Assembly (NCBI GenBank): GCA_942490855.1
Contig: CALNYS010000004.1
Location: 1,302,001 to 1,366,000 of the forward strand
From: CALNYS01 sp942490855
Lineage (GTDB): Bacteria > Planctomycetota > Phycisphaerae > Phycisphaerales > UBA1924
DNA length: 64,000 nt
Reading direction: 5' to 3'
Shown: piece by piece, positions 1 through 9,106 of the stretch
Position numbering within the stretch: the first letter of the stretch is position 1
Layout: each line of letters opens with the position of its first letter
Position numbers and translations under genes: made by a program
Notes under the pieces: model-generated
Seen by the model: the letters and a program-made list of their open reading frames with translations, nothing else
Told to the model about the DNA's origin: nothing
Database searches by the model: none

Positions 1-227
1 AGGCCCGCGGTGACCGAGCCGCCCGGGCTGTTGATGTAGAAGTGGATGTCGGACTTGGCGTCCTCGTTGGCGAGGAAGAGGAGCTGGGCGACGATGAGGT
101 TCGCCGACTCGTCCATGACCGGCCCGCCGAGGAAGATGATCCGGTCCTTGAGCAGGCGCGAGTAGATGTCGTACGCCCGCTCGCCGCGGCCGGTGTTCTC
201 GATGACAATGGGGACAAGTGTTGACAT
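1..227 (-). CDS. clpP: ClpP family serine protease, 3' part cut by the window edge
   Basis: The reverse strand from an ATG at 227 encodes about 75 residues of a ClpP peptidase: an N-terminal IVIENTGRGERAYDIYSRLL segment, the RIIFLGGPV strand and the INSPGGSVTAGL oxyanion-hole loop. The catalytic Ser, His and Asp lie beyond position 1 and cannot be checked. In the family, ClpP forms a double-heptamer degradation chamber in the cytoplasm and works with ClpX or ClpA type unfoldases. It starts 18 bases after the stop of a second clpP on the same strand, so the two are probably co-transcribed. A GGAAA sequence lies about 8 bases before the ATG. Confidence 0.9.
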   Translation of the reverse strand, partial: MSTLVPIVIENTGRGERAYDIYSRLLKDRIIFLGGPVMDESANLIVAQLLFLANEDAKSDIHFYINSPGGSVTAG

Positions 228-245
228 GTGCAGTGTTTCCAGCCG

Positions 246-839
246 TCAGTTCGACGCGCCGGCCTCCTTCTTGGGGGCTTCCAGGACGTCGTCAACGAGG
301 CCGTAGGCCTTGGCTTCCTGAGCGGTGAAGTACTTGTCGCGCTCCGAGTCCTTCGCGATCTGCTCGACGCTCTGGCCGGTGTGCTTCGCGAGGATCTCGT
401 TCAGGATCGCCTTGGTCTTGATGATCTGCTCCGCCTGGAGCTTCACGTCCTCGGTCTGACCGAAGACCCCGCCGTAGGGCTGGTGGATCATCACCTTGGC
501 GTGGGGGAGCATGAACCGCTTGCCGGGGGTGCCGGCCGTCAGCAGGACCGACCCGCCCGAGTACGCCCGCCCCATGCAGTAGGTGGCGACGTCCGAGGAC
601 ATGAACCGCATCGTGTCGTAGATCGCGAGCGTGTCGTCCACCGACCCGCCGGGCGAGTTGATGTACAGGTTGATGTCGCGTCCGCGCTTCTCGTTCTCGA
701 GGTAGAGCATCTGCATCATCACGCGGGCGGCGGAGGAGTAATTGATTTCCCCGATGAGGAAGACGACGCGGTTCTCGAGCAGGAGCTCGTCGATCGTCAT
801 CTCTCGGGTGCGTTGGTAGCTGACGCCGGCTGCGGGCAT
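246..839 (-). CDS. clpP: ATP-dependent Clp protease proteolytic subunit
   Basis: A complete 197-residue ClpP. The catalytic triad is visible as Ser94 (in GRAYSGGS), His119 (MIHQP) and Asp168 (SERDKY), and the oxyanion loop is NSPGGS. The usual MAAS around the serine reads RAYSGG here. I chose the ATG at 839 because GGAG sits six bases upstream and the resulting length fits the family; the frame stays open to a GTG at 926, but those extra residues do not resemble ClpP. It is followed after 18 bases by a second, diverged clpP. Many bacteria with two ClpP proteins form mixed tetradecamers; whether these two do is inference. Confidence 0.96.
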   Translation of the reverse strand: MPAAGVSYQRTREMTIDELLLENRVVFLIGEINYSSAARVMMQMLYLENEKRGRDINLYINSPGGSVDDTLAIYDTMRFMSSDVATYCMGRAYSGGSVLLTAGTPGKRFMLPHAKVMIHQPYGGVFGQTEDVKLQAEQIIKTKAILNEILAKHTGQSVEQIAKDSERDKYFTAQEAKAYGLVDDVLEAPKKEAGASN

Positions 840-1077
840 GAGGGTCTCCAGATCGTGCCCCAGAGGGGCGGTCGCGTCCGCGCGTCGCGATCGGGCGGTT
901 CCCGGACGTGCGACGATGGTAGGCACGCCCCAGAGCGGGCGCCCAACCCCTATCGGCCCGCGCCGCCGCTGGCTTCAAACCGGCTGGCCATTGACGGGTC
1001 CCGACCGCGTTGCTGCCCTTCCCTGACTCCCGTAGGATGCGCGGTTCGTATATCAGAACGCCCCGCCGGGGAGCCCC

Positions 1078-1851
1078 GTGCCGATCACCGCCGTCATCAG
1101 CGACATCCACTCCAACGCCGTGGCCCTGCGCGCGGTGCTCGCGGATATCGAGACCACTGGCGCCGAGCGCATCATCTGCCTGGGCGACATCATCGGCTAC
1201 GGGCCCGAGCCCCTCGCCAGCGTGGACATGATCGCCGAGAAGTGCGAGTGGGCCCTCCTGGGCAACCACGACTTCGCGGTCCTCTACGAACCCACCAACT
1301 TCAACCCGGGCGCCGAGGCCGCCGCCTACTGGACCCGCGAGCAGTTCGACGCCGAGCCAGACGAGAGCGCCCGCAGACGGCGCTACGACTTCCTCGGGCG
1401 CCTGCGCGTGCGCGTCGTCGAAGAGACCGGGACGTACCCGCTCCTGGCCGTCCACGGCTCCCCCCGCAAGCCCATCAACGAGTACATCTTCCCCGACGAC
1501 GCCATCAACTCCTACGAGAAGATGCGACAGATCTTCGACCGCGTCGACCGCCTCGCCGTCGTCGGGCACACGCACGTCCCGGGCGTCTTCACCGACGAAC
1601 CCGACTTCTACCCCCCCGACGAGCTCGGCAACTTCACGTACACCTTCAGCGAAGACGAAAAAGCCGTCATCAACGTCGGGTCCGTGGGCCAGCCGCGCGA
1701 CCAAGACCCCCGCGCGAGCTACGTGCTCCTCTACGACGACCGCGTGGAGTTCCGGCGCGTTGAGTACGACATCGAAGCGACCGCGAAACAGATCTACGAG
1801 ATCCCCAAGCTCAACGACTGGCTCGCCGACCGCCTCTACGAAGGGCGCTAA
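1078..1851 (+). CDS. Calcineurin-like metallophosphoesterase
   Basis: 257 residues, GTG start preceded by GGGGAG. The family's metal ligands are all visible: DIH at 9-11, GD at 36-37 (CLGDIIGYGP), GNHD at 62-65, an HG in LLAVHGSP, and the GHTHVPG motif near residue 163. These proteins are two-metal phosphoesterases of the YfcE/Ser-Thr phosphatase-like class, but the substrate cannot be read from the sequence. It lies divergently from clpP and 32 bases upstream of yidC, so it may share a transcript with yidC and mnmE. A TATATC at 1048 is a possible -10 element. Confidence 0.88.
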   Translation: MPITAVISDIHSNAVALRAVLADIETTGAERIICLGDIIGYGPEPLASVDMIAEKCEWALLGNHDFAVLYEPTNFNPGAEAAAYWTREQFDAEPDESARRRRYDFLGRLRVRVVEETGTYPLLAVHGSPRKPINEYIFPDDAINSYEKMRQIFDRVDRLAVVGHTHVPGVFTDEPDFYPPDELGNFTYTFSEDEKAVINVGSVGQPRDQDPRASYVLLYDDRVEFRRVEYDIEATAKQIYEIPKLNDWLADRLYEGR

Positions 1852-1883
1852 CCCGCGCCTCCCCCCGCACCCCGCGGAGCCCC

Positions 1884-4091
1884 ATGCCAGCAGCCGAACC
1901 GAACAAAGCCATCCGTCTCATCGTCCCGCTCGTCGTCGGCCTCTTCGGGCTGCTGATCATCATGGGCGTGTTCACGGGCAGTAAGACGTCCGCCCCGCCC
2001 GCCAGCGAGGAGAGCGCCCAGACCGAGACGCCCGCCGACACGACCGATGGCGTCGTCGCCGCCACGGCCGAGCAGCCCGTCGAGCCCGCCGCCCAGCCCG
2101 TCGAGTCAACGCCCGCCCCCAGCGGTGGCGCTGTCCCCGCCGATGACGCCCCCGCAGGTGCGACCCCCGCGGCCCCGGCCCAGGACCTCGGCGCCCTCCG
2201 CGCCCGCCGCCAGCCCGTCGCGCCCGCCCTCGCCCCCCTCGGCTCGGCGAACCCCGGCGGCGACTACTCGATGCTGCTCGAGTTCACCCAGGAGGGCGCC
2301 GGCGTCAGCGCGATCACCCTCGCCGATTACGCCCAGACCCTCGGCTCCTCCGAGCGCTACGCGATCCAGCGCCGCACCACGCTCCGCGCGGGCACGCAGG
2401 AGTTCACCGTCGCCGCCCTCGCGGCGCGCGCCGTGCGCATCTCCGGCGTCGCGGTCGACCTCTTCGGCTCCCCCGACGCCCCCGTCTGGCGCGAGACCGC
2501 GCCGGGCGCCTTCGAGGCCTTCGTCGAGACCGAAGACGGCGAGCCCGTCCTGCGCCTGACCAGGCGCTTCTCCATCGAGCCCGACACCTACGACATCCGC
2601 ATCGCCCAGCGCGTCGAGAACCTCACCGGCGCGCCCGTCGAGTACCAGTGGATCCAGTACGGCCCCGTCGATCTCCCCGAGGGCGAATCGACCTACCTCC
2701 GCGACCCGCGGCGCGTGTGGTTCGGGCACCTCCTGCCCAGCGAGCAGGACGCCACCCGCCAGTTCGTCAAGCGCACCGACATCCGCGCGCGCCAGAAGAT
2801 CATCGACAGCCCGATCGACAGCGCCGGGCTGCTCTGGCCCCCGCCGACCGCAGAGCCCGGCGCCGAGGAACTCGTCTACGCCTCGCTCTCGAACCGCTAC
2901 TTCGCGTTCGCCGTCCACCCCGCGATCGACCCGTCCGCGACCGGCCCGATCGACAAGCGGATGACCTCCGCCACCCGCGTCTACCGCACGCTCCTCGAGG
3001 GCGTCCCCGAGGGCGAGATCGGGCGCGTGCAGCACGTCGTGCTCGAGCTCCACGCCCCGGCGCGCACGCTCGCCGCGGGCGCCAGCGACGACCTCTCCCT
3101 CGCCGCGTACGCCGGCCCGCTCTCGCGCCGCATCCTCGCGAGCGAAACGCTCTACGACCGCCTCGGGCTCGACGCGCTGATCGTCTACAACATCGGCGGG
3201 CCCTGCGCGTTCTGCACCTTCCAGCCGCTCGCCCGCGGGCTGCTCTGGTTCCTCGGCGTCTTCCACGATTACATCGTCTTCGACTGGGCGCTCGCCATCA
3301 TGGTGCTCGTCGTCTTCGTCCGCGGCGCCCTGCACCCGATCACCAAGAAGTCCCAGATCCGGATGCAGCGCTTCAGCAAGCAGATGCAGGGGCTCGCCCC
3401 CAAGCAGAAGAAGCTGCAGGAGAAGTACAAGGACGACCCCAAGCGTCTCCAGCAGGAGATGGCCCGCCTCATGAAGGAAGAGGGCATCGACTTCACCGGC
3501 GCCCTGGGCTGTCTGCCCATGTTCCTCCAGACGCCCGTCTGGATCGCGCTCTACGCGATGCTCTACTACGCCTTCGACCTCCGCCACGAGCCCGCGTACT
3601 TCGGGCTCTTCCAGCAGATCAGCAACGGGTCGTGGGGCTTCCTCGCCGACCTCTCCGCGCCCGACCGCTTCATCGACTTCGGCCGGGCGATCGTCACGCT
3701 CCCGATGCTCGGCGAGATCAGCTCGATCAACATCCTGCCGCTACTCCTGGGCATCGTCTTCTACATCCAGCAGAAGTACCTCACGCCCCCGAGCTCCGCG
3801 ACGATCACGCCCGAGCAGGAAACGCAGCAGAAGATCATCAAGCTGATGATGGTCGTGATGTTCCCGCTCTTCATGTACCAGGCGCCCTCCGGCCTCTCGC
3901 TCTACTTCATCACCAACTCCACGCTCGGCATCCTCGAGAGCCGCTACATCCGCGCTCACATCGCCAAGCTCCCCGAGCCCGAGCCCAAGAAGCGCAAGCC
4001 ACGCCCCGAGGGCGCCGGCCCGCAGCGCCCTCGCAAGCGCGTCCTCAACGAGAGCTCCTCCGGGTTCAAGGACCGCAAGAAGAAGCGCTGA
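1884..4091 (+). CDS. yidC: Membrane protein insertase YidC
   Basis: 735 residues. There is an N-terminal transmembrane anchor (about 10-30), a low-complexity Ala/Pro/Glu linker (about 35-115), a large periplasmic beta domain (about 115-400) and the conserved C-terminal helical insertase domain with the helix-coil segment rich in Lys and Gln (about 490-545), then further membrane helices. The tail is strongly basic (KKRKPRPEG, RPRKR, KDRKKKR), as expected for ribosome contact. Family role: insertion of proteins into the inner membrane alone or with SecYEG. The ATG is preceded by GCGGAGCCCC. mnmE follows 18 bases later, the conserved yidC-mnmE order. Confidence 0.96.
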   Translation: MPAAEPNKAIRLIVPLVVGLFGLLIIMGVFTGSKTSAPPASEESAQTETPADTTDGVVAATAEQPVEPAAQPVESTPAPSGGAVPADDAPAGATPAAPAQDLGALRARRQPVAPALAPLGSANPGGDYSMLLEFTQEGAGVSAITLADYAQTLGSSERYAIQRRTTLRAGTQEFTVAALAARAVRISGVAVDLFGSPDAPVWRETAPGAFEAFVETEDGEPVLRLTRRFSIEPDTYDIRIAQRVENLTGAPVEYQWIQYGPVDLPEGESTYLRDPRRVWFGHLLPSEQDATRQFVKRTDIRARQKIIDSPIDSAGLLWPPPTAEPGAEELVYASLSNRYFAFAVHPAIDPSATGPIDKRMTSATRVYRTLLEGVPEGEIGRVQHVVLELHAPARTLAAGASDDLSLAAYAGPLSRRILASETLYDRLGLDALIVYNIGGPCAFCTFQPLARGLLWFLGVFHDYIVFDWALAIMVLVVFVRGALHPITKKSQIRMQRFSKQMQGLAPKQKKLQEKYKDDPKRLQQEMARLMKEEGIDFTGALGCLPMFLQTPVWIALYAMLYYAFDLRHEPAYFGLFQQISNGSWGFLADLSAPDRFIDFGRAIVTLPMLGEISSINILPLLLGIVFYIQQKYLTPPSSATITPEQETQQKIIKLMMVVMFPLFMYQAPSGLSLYFITNSTLGILESRYIRAHIAKLPEPEPKKRKPRPEGAGPQRPRKRVLNESSSGFKDRKKKR

Positions 4092-4109
4092 TCCCGCCGT
4101 GGTCGCCCC

Positions 4110-5414
4110 GTGATCACCACCGGCACCATCGTCGCCGTCGCCTCCGCGCCCGGGCGCGCCCACCGCGCTGTCGTGCGCGTCTCCGGGCCCGAAACCCCCG
4201 CCCTCGTCGCGTCGATCGCGGACACCCCGTTCACCCGCGGCGCCCGGCGCGTCGCCCTTGCGCTGCACACCGGACGCGTCCCCGCGCTCATCTTCTGCTC
4301 CCCCGCGCCGCGCTCCTACACGGGCGAGGACACCGCCGAGTTCCTTCTCGTGGGGTCGCCTTCTGTCGTCTCCGCCCTGACCGACGCGATCGAAGCCCAC
4401 GACGGCGTGCGCCCCGCGGGCCCCGGGGAGTTCAGCCTGCGCGCGCACCTCAACGGCCGGCTCACGCTCGACGAGGCCGAGGGCGTCGCCGCGATCATCA
4501 GCGCCACGAGCGCCGAAGAAGCCGACGCCGCGCGCCGCCTCCTCGCCGGGGAGGGGGGCGCCGAGGCCCGCGAGTGGGTCGAACAGCTGGCCCGCCTGCT
4601 CGCGCTCGTCGAGGCGGGCGTGGACTTCACCGACCAGGAGGACGTCGTCCCCATCCCCGCCTCGGACCTGCGAAGCGCGCTCGCGGGGCTGCGCGACGCA
4701 CTCGCGGCGCGCGCCGCCGGGCCGGTCATCGAGGCCCCGCCCGAGGGCCCGCTCGTTGTCCTCGCGGGCGCGCCCAACGCGGGGAAAACAACGCTACTCA
4801 ACGCGCTTCTCGGGCGCGAACGCGCCGTCGTCTCTCCCGAGGCCGGCTCGACGCGCGACGTGGTCATCGAGCCTGTTGTCATCCGCGGCGCCACCGTCCG
4901 CCTCGCGGACCTCGCCGGGCTCGATCCCGGTGCGCAGGGCGCAGACCTCGGCGCACAAGAGCAGGCCCGGCGCGCGATCGACGAGGCGGCGCTCGTCATC
5001 CATTGCGACCCCGCCGGGCGCTTCGAGCCCATCGCCGGCGCCGGGCGCACGCTCCGTGTGCGCACGAAGACCGACCTCGTCTCCGCGCCCGCCGCGGCCG
5101 CGGCCGCACAGCTCGGCGTCTGCGCCCTCGACGGGCACAACCTCGGCGCGCTGCGCGAAGCGATCGCAGACGCCGCCCTCGGCTCCCGCGACGCGACCCC
5201 GCGCCGACGGCGCGCGATCAACTCAGCGATCACGTCGATGGGGGAGGCGCTGGAGACCCTCGGCGCCAACAGCACGGAGCACGCGATCGATCACCCTGAG
5301 CTCGTGGCAGGTGCGATGCGAGCGGCACTTGACGCGCTGGGCGAGCTGGCGGGCGACGTCTCGCCCGACGAGATCATCGGGCGGGTCTTCGCCGGGTTTT
5401 GCGTGGGGAAGTAG
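4110..5414 (+). CDS. mnmE: tRNA uridine-5-carboxymethylaminomethyl(34) synthesis GTPase MnmE
   Basis: 434 residues with a GTG start. The N-terminal folate-binding domain begins TIVAVASAPGRAHRAVVRVSG, close to the family pattern. The G domain has G1 GAPNAGKTT, a T-R-D switch segment, G3 DLAG and G4 TKTD. The extreme C-terminus reads FCVGK, matching the C-x-G-K motif of the catalytic loop. With MnmG it modifies the wobble uridine of certain tRNAs. The protein is slightly shorter than usual. Encoded just after yidC and probably in the same operon; it ends 7 bases from the stop of a convergent gene. Confidence 0.96.
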   Translation: MITTGTIVAVASAPGRAHRAVVRVSGPETPALVASIADTPFTRGARRVALALHTGRVPALIFCSPAPRSYTGEDTAEFLLVGSPSVVSALTDAIEAHDGVRPAGPGEFSLRAHLNGRLTLDEAEGVAAIISATSAEEADAARRLLAGEGGAEAREWVEQLARLLALVEAGVDFTDQEDVVPIPASDLRSALAGLRDALAARAAGPVIEAPPEGPLVVLAGAPNAGKTTLLNALLGRERAVVSPEAGSTRDVVIEPVVIRGATVRLADLAGLDPGAQGADLGAQEQARRAIDEAALVIHCDPAGRFEPIAGAGRTLRVRTKTDLVSAPAAAAAAQLGVCALDGHNLGALREAIADAALGSRDATPRRRRAINSAITSMGEALETLGANSTEHAIDHPELVAGAMRAALDALGELAGDVSPDEIIGRVFAGFCVGK

Positions 5415-5421
5415 GGAGCGA

Positions 5422-5832
5422 CTAGAGCTCGTCGTCGAGCTTCGCGATCGAGGCGTCGAGGAACGTGTCGAGGTAGCGGTCCACGAAGGACTGCACCGCC
5501 GCGATCGTGCGCTCGTGGTCCATGCCCCAGACGCACACGGAGAGGTCGTTCCACTCGAGGTCGGCCTGGATCAGCAGCTGGTCCTCGACCACGAAGACGC
5601 TGGAGAGCTTGTCGCCCAAGAACGCCGAGAGGGCGTTGACGCCGGGGCCGCCGATGCTGATGGTCGGGCGGGTGCTGATGGACTCGTCGTTGAGACGCCA
5701 GACGTCCGAGCACACGACGGGGTCGAGCGGGGCGTCGTCGCCGAAACGCTCGGCGAGCCGGCGCGCGATCTCCTCGCGCAGCATGTACGCGAGGGGGCGG
5801 TCGCCGACCTCGGCGCGGAGGTGGGCGCCCAC
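5422..5832 (-). CDS. Hypothetical protein, conserved-looking, start uncertain
   Basis: At least 136 residues from a GTG at 5832, ending DASIAKLDDEL. I do not recognise the family. It is an acidic, soluble-looking protein with a helix-rich N-terminus (REEIARRLAERFG), a stretch rich in Ser, Ile and Gly (STRPTISIGGPG) and a predicted amphipathic C-terminal helix. No ribosome site precedes the GTG. The frame remains open for 26 more codons up to 5910, directly after the stop codon of nnrD, and those residues (for example PDIQFGPARIETDRLLLIVV) look coding. The real start may therefore be upstream at a non-ATG codon, or translation may be coupled to nnrD. Confidence 0.68.
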   Translation of the reverse strand: MGAHLRAEVGDRPLAYMLREEIARRLAERFGDDAPLDPVVCSDVWRLNDESISTRPTISIGGPGVNALSAFLGDKLSSVFVVEDQLLIQADLEWNDLSVCVWGMDHERTIAAVQSFVDRYLDTFLDASIAKLDDEL

Positions 5833-5910
5833 GACGATGAGCAGCAGGCGGTCGGTCTCGATCCGCGCGGGGCCGAACTGGATGTCTGGGGTCGTTTCGA
5901 TCGCTGGAGT

Positions 5911-6798
5911 TTAGCGGGAGCGGAGGGCGTTGACGGCGCCGGGCAGGGAATCGAGCAGCTCGGACGCGAGCATCCCGCCGTCGGCCGCGTACGACTCGCC
6001 CCATTCCCGGGCGGCCTCGGCGTGGGCGGTCACCGCGTGCTGCGCGCACGCGAAGAGGCCGATCGCCCCGCCGTGCTGGGCGACGAGCCCGGCGATCGCG
6101 CCCGCGAGCACGTCGCCCGTCCCGCCCGTCGCCAGCTGCGGCAGCGTCGCCTCGTGCTCCCACACGCTGACCCCGTCCGCGACGACCGTGCGCGCCCCCT
6201 TGAGGACGACGATCACCCCGAGAAACCCGGCCAGTCGACGGGCGTGGTCGGGGGTGGGCGCGGGGTCGAGCCCGAGGCTCTCGGCGAGACGGGCGAACTC
6301 GCCGGGGTGGGGGGTCAGGATCGCGCTGGCGCGCACGTCGCGCTGGAGTTCAGGGTGGCGTGCGAGGCAGTTGATCGCGTCGGCGTCCACCACGACCGGG
6401 CGCTCGTCCTGCACGACCGCCTGGAGGGACAGCGCGTCGGTCGCCGGGGAGACGCCGAGCCCGGGACCGATCACGATCGCGTCCGAGGAAAGGAGCGCCT
6501 CGCTCAGGACGCGCGCGCCCTCGGCGGGGAGGATCTCGCCGGAGGCGTCGACCGGGATCGGGACGCCCGTCGCGGAGGGGGCGATGGTCAGCGCGGCGTC
6601 GATGATCGGCTCGGGCGTCGCCAAACGCGCCAGCCCCGCGCCGACGCGGAGCGCCGCGAGCGCGCTCAGGCACGGGGCGCCGATCATGCGCGCCCCTCCC
6701 GCGCAGCGCCCGCCGAAGACGGTCACGCCGCCGAACGTGCCCTTGTGCCCGCGCGGGTCGCGGGGGGGGAGCGCCGGGATGTCGCGGTCGGTGGTCAT
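5911..6798 (-). CDS. nnrD: ADP/ATP-dependent NAD(P)H-hydrate dehydratase
   Basis: 295 residues of the ribokinase-like YjeF C-terminal family. Visible signatures are GHKG near residue 17, IGPGLG, the LTPHPGEFARL motif and the nucleotide-binding GGTGDVLAG near the C-terminus, whose Asp is the catalytic base in the family. The enzyme dehydrates the S form of NADHX and NADPHX, repairing damaged nicotinamide cofactors. The fused epimerase (NnrE) domain is absent, so this is the dehydratase-only version. Its ATG overlaps the stop of the upstream transglutaminase-like gene by 4 bases (6795-6798), so the two are translationally coupled. Confidence 0.93.
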   Translation of the reverse strand: MTTDRDIPALPPRDPRGHKGTFGGVTVFGGRCAGGARMIGAPCLSALAALRVGAGLARLATPEPIIDAALTIAPSATGVPIPVDASGEILPAEGARVLSEALLSSDAIVIGPGLGVSPATDALSLQAVVQDERPVVVDADAINCLARHPELQRDVRASAILTPHPGEFARLAESLGLDPAPTPDHARRLAGFLGVIVVLKGARTVVADGVSVWEHEATLPQLATGGTGDVLAGAIAGLVAQHGGAIGLFACAQHAVTAHAEAAREWGESYAADGGMLASELLDSLPGAVNALRSR

Positions 6799-8249
6799 TC
6801 GATCGACACGACCTCGATCTCGAGCGTCCCGAGCACCGGGGCGATGTCCACGAGCGCGTTCACCAGCTCGCCGTCGTTCATCGCGCTGGCGCCCAGCGCG
6901 ATGTGGGCGGCGTCGAAGGCGTCGCCGGGGAGCGTCGCGTCGAGATCAACCCATCGCCCTTGGATGTGCGCCTGCGTCCACGCGTGGTAGCCGAAGACGT
7001 CTTTCGCGCCCGCGAACGCCTGGGTGTACACCAGCCCGCTCATCACGCGGGAGGGGATGCCCTCGGCCCGGAGCATCGCGGCGAGCAGGACGGCGTGCTC
7101 CGTGCAGTCGCCTTCGCCCGTGCGCGCCACCTCGCTCGCGCTCGCGTACCCGACGCCCAGATGCTTGGAGGAGATGAAGCGGTGCACGAAGAGGCGCATC
7201 GCGGAGGCCCGTTCCATCGGGTTCTTGCCGACGCCCGCGACGGCCTGGGTTGCGAGCTGCGCGACAACCGCGTCGTCGCTCGCGAGCATGCTGGTGCTGG
7301 CGCGGTGCTCGGGAGCGGCCGGCGTGACGTCCTCGTGGGCGAGGTCCATCGTCACGACGACCGTGTCGCCGTCACGCACCGCGGTCTGGGCGCCGCCGCC
7401 GAACGCCGGGACGGGTTTCCCGGTGCTCGTCGTTAGGCGGTAGGTCGCTTTCTGCGCGCCGCGCGGGTCGGCGATCCGCACGCCGGCGGGCTTGACGAAC
7501 GTGCTGGCCATCAGCTCGGGCGGGTCGAGCTCGCCGAGCGCGAGCTGCTTGTCCGCGGCGATGACCACCATCTGCATCGCCCCGAAATCCTGCACCGAAC
7601 GCAGGATGTGCCCGTCGTGGTCGATGTGCTGCTCGGACTCGCTCCCGGGCAGCACCGAGGTCGAGATGCTCGTGCGCAGCGCCGGGACCGAACGCCCGAG
7701 CACCTCGATGTTCTCCTCGCCCAGCACCTTCAGCGTCGTCTTCACGGGAGTCACCCCGGTCAGCGGCGTCAGCGCGATCTGCGTGATCTCTTTCTCGCCC
7801 GCCGCGAGGCGCCTTTCGAGATCCGCGGACGCCGCGTAGGGCGTGAGCCAGTCGCCCTCGCCCCGCGGCATCGTCTGCGTGAACGTCTGCCCGCCGTTGG
7901 TCGCGGTCATCTCGACGCTGTCCTCGTGGAACACGAACGTCGTCGTGCTCGGGACGTCGCCGAGGCGCTGGGTCATCGACATCTCGACGGGCTCGCCGTC
8001 GGGCGTCTCGAGGAACGTCGTCTCGATCCCGGCCTGCCCGCGCATGGCGCCGCGCCCGAACTCCAGGTGCATCTCCATCGCGGTGCGGATGTTGGCGCCG
8101 TCGGGACCCGTGGTCTCGCGCATCCACCCGGAGCGCTGCCCCTGGATCTCGATGACGTACCAGCGCTCGCTCTCATCGACCCCGGCGCGCAGGAGGGCGG
8201 CGGGGAGCAGCAGAGCGAAGAGGGCGAGAGCAGGGAGCAGGCGTTTCAT
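6795..8249 (-). CDS. Exported transglutaminase-like domain protein
   Basis: 484 residues beginning with a clear signal peptide (MKRLLPALALFALLLPAALLRA). The C-terminal third is a transglutaminase-like cysteine protease fold: Cys382 in GEGDCTEHA, His422 in FGYHAW and Asp437 in RWVDLDATL form the expected triad. The first 300 residues are a beta-rich region without a family I can name. Such proteins are usually periplasmic or surface-exposed peptidases or crosslinking enzymes; the substrate is unknown. It is the upstream partner of nnrD, with a 4-base overlap. The start is an ATG in front of a charged then hydrophobic leader. Confidence 0.87.
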   Translation of the reverse strand: MKRLLPALALFALLLPAALLRAGVDESERWYVIEIQGQRSGWMRETTGPDGANIRTAMEMHLEFGRGAMRGQAGIETTFLETPDGEPVEMSMTQRLGDVPSTTTFVFHEDSVEMTATNGGQTFTQTMPRGEGDWLTPYAASADLERRLAAGEKEITQIALTPLTGVTPVKTTLKVLGEENIEVLGRSVPALRTSISTSVLPGSESEQHIDHDGHILRSVQDFGAMQMVVIAADKQLALGELDPPELMASTFVKPAGVRIADPRGAQKATYRLTTSTGKPVPAFGGGAQTAVRDGDTVVVTMDLAHEDVTPAAPEHRASTSMLASDDAVVAQLATQAVAGVGKNPMERASAMRLFVHRFISSKHLGVGYASASEVARTGEGDCTEHAVLLAAMLRAEGIPSRVMSGLVYTQAFAGAKDVFGYHAWTQAHIQGRWVDLDATLPGDAFDAAHIALGASAMNDGELVNALVDIAPVLGTLEIEVVSIE

Positions 8250-8310
8250 TGGGGTCTCCTGGGGCGGGCATCCTACGCCCTCTACCGTCGGCGCTTTCGC
8301 GGGCTTCGGT

Positions 8311-8316
8311 TAGATT
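8311..8316 (+). promoter_or_regulatory. Candidate -10 hexamer TAGATT of tatD
   Basis: TAGATT lies 7 bases before the tatD ATG, which would put the transcription start at or next to the start codon (leaderless mRNA). No convincing -35 box is seen. Confidence 0.35.
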
Positions 8317-8323
8317 GCCCGCC

Positions 8324-9106
8324 ATGATCGACACGCACTGCCATCTCACGTTCCCGCAGTACGCCGGGCGTCTCGGGCAGGTGCTCCGCGACGCCGCCGA
8401 CGAGGGCGTCAGCGGCGCGATCAGCATCGCCACGACCCACTCAGACGCGGCCAAGGCCCTGAAGATCGCCGAAGAATTCGACAACGTCTGGTGCAGCGCG
8501 GGCGTCCACCCGCTCTACAGCCACCAGGGCCCGCACGACTGGGGCGAGATCGAGCGCATCATCCGCCACCCCCGCTGCGTCGCCTGGGGCGAGCTCGGGC
8601 TCGACAACCACTACGACCAGCCGCCCAAAGCCACGCAGATGGCCGTCCTCGAAGAGCACCTCGGCGTCATCGCCCGCACCCTGCCCGAGGTGGACAAGCC
8701 CGTCGTCGTCCACTGCCGCGAGGCGTACAGCGAACTCATCCCCATCCTCGAACGCTCGGGCGTCCCCGCCGAGCGCTTCGTCTTCCACTGCTTCACGTCA
8801 GACGCCGACGACGCGCGACGGTGCCTTGACTTCGGCGCCATGCTGTCCTTCACCGGCATGGTCACGTTCAAGAGCGCCCACGCGACGCGCGAGGCGCTGA
8901 AGCTGGCGCCGCTCGACCGCATCATGGTCGAGACCGACTCCCCCTTCATGACGCCCGAGCCCTACCGCAAGATCAAAACGTGCGAACCCAAGTTCAGCGC
9001 GGTGACGGCCCGCCACATCGCCGAGACCCGCGGCGAGACGTGGGACACCTTCCACAACGCGATCAACGCGAACGTGGAGCGGTTCTTTGGGATCGTTAGC
9101 GCGTGA
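8324..9106 (+). CDS. tatD: TatD family metal-dependent hydrolase / DNase
   Basis: 260 residues. The metal-binding start MIDTHCHL, GELGLDNHYD, PVVVHCRE, VFHCFT and the VETDSPFMTP motif near the C-terminus are all typical of TatD, a TIM-barrel hydrolase with 3'-5' exonuclease activity in characterised members. The ATG at 8324 is chosen because the family begins exactly at this methionine; the frame is open upstream to 8249, but those residues are not TatD-like and no ribosome site is seen. The 3' end overlaps a convergent small gene by 11 bases. Confidence 0.94.
   Translation: MIDTHCHLTFPQYAGRLGQVLRDAADEGVSGAISIATTHSDAAKALKIAEEFDNVWCSAGVHPLYSHQGPHDWGEIERIIRHPRCVAWGELGLDNHYDQPPKATQMAVLEEHLGVIARTLPEVDKPVVVHCREAYSELIPILERSGVPAERFVFHCFTSDADDARRCLDFGAMLSFTGMVTFKSAHATREALKLAPLDRIMVETDSPFMTPEPYRKIKTCEPKFSAVTARHIAETRGETWDTFHNAINANVERFFGIVSA

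Noticed and set aside
2648..5299. 883-codon forward frame across yidC and mnmE
   Set aside because: Arg/Pro/His-rich shadow of the two real genes in another frame.
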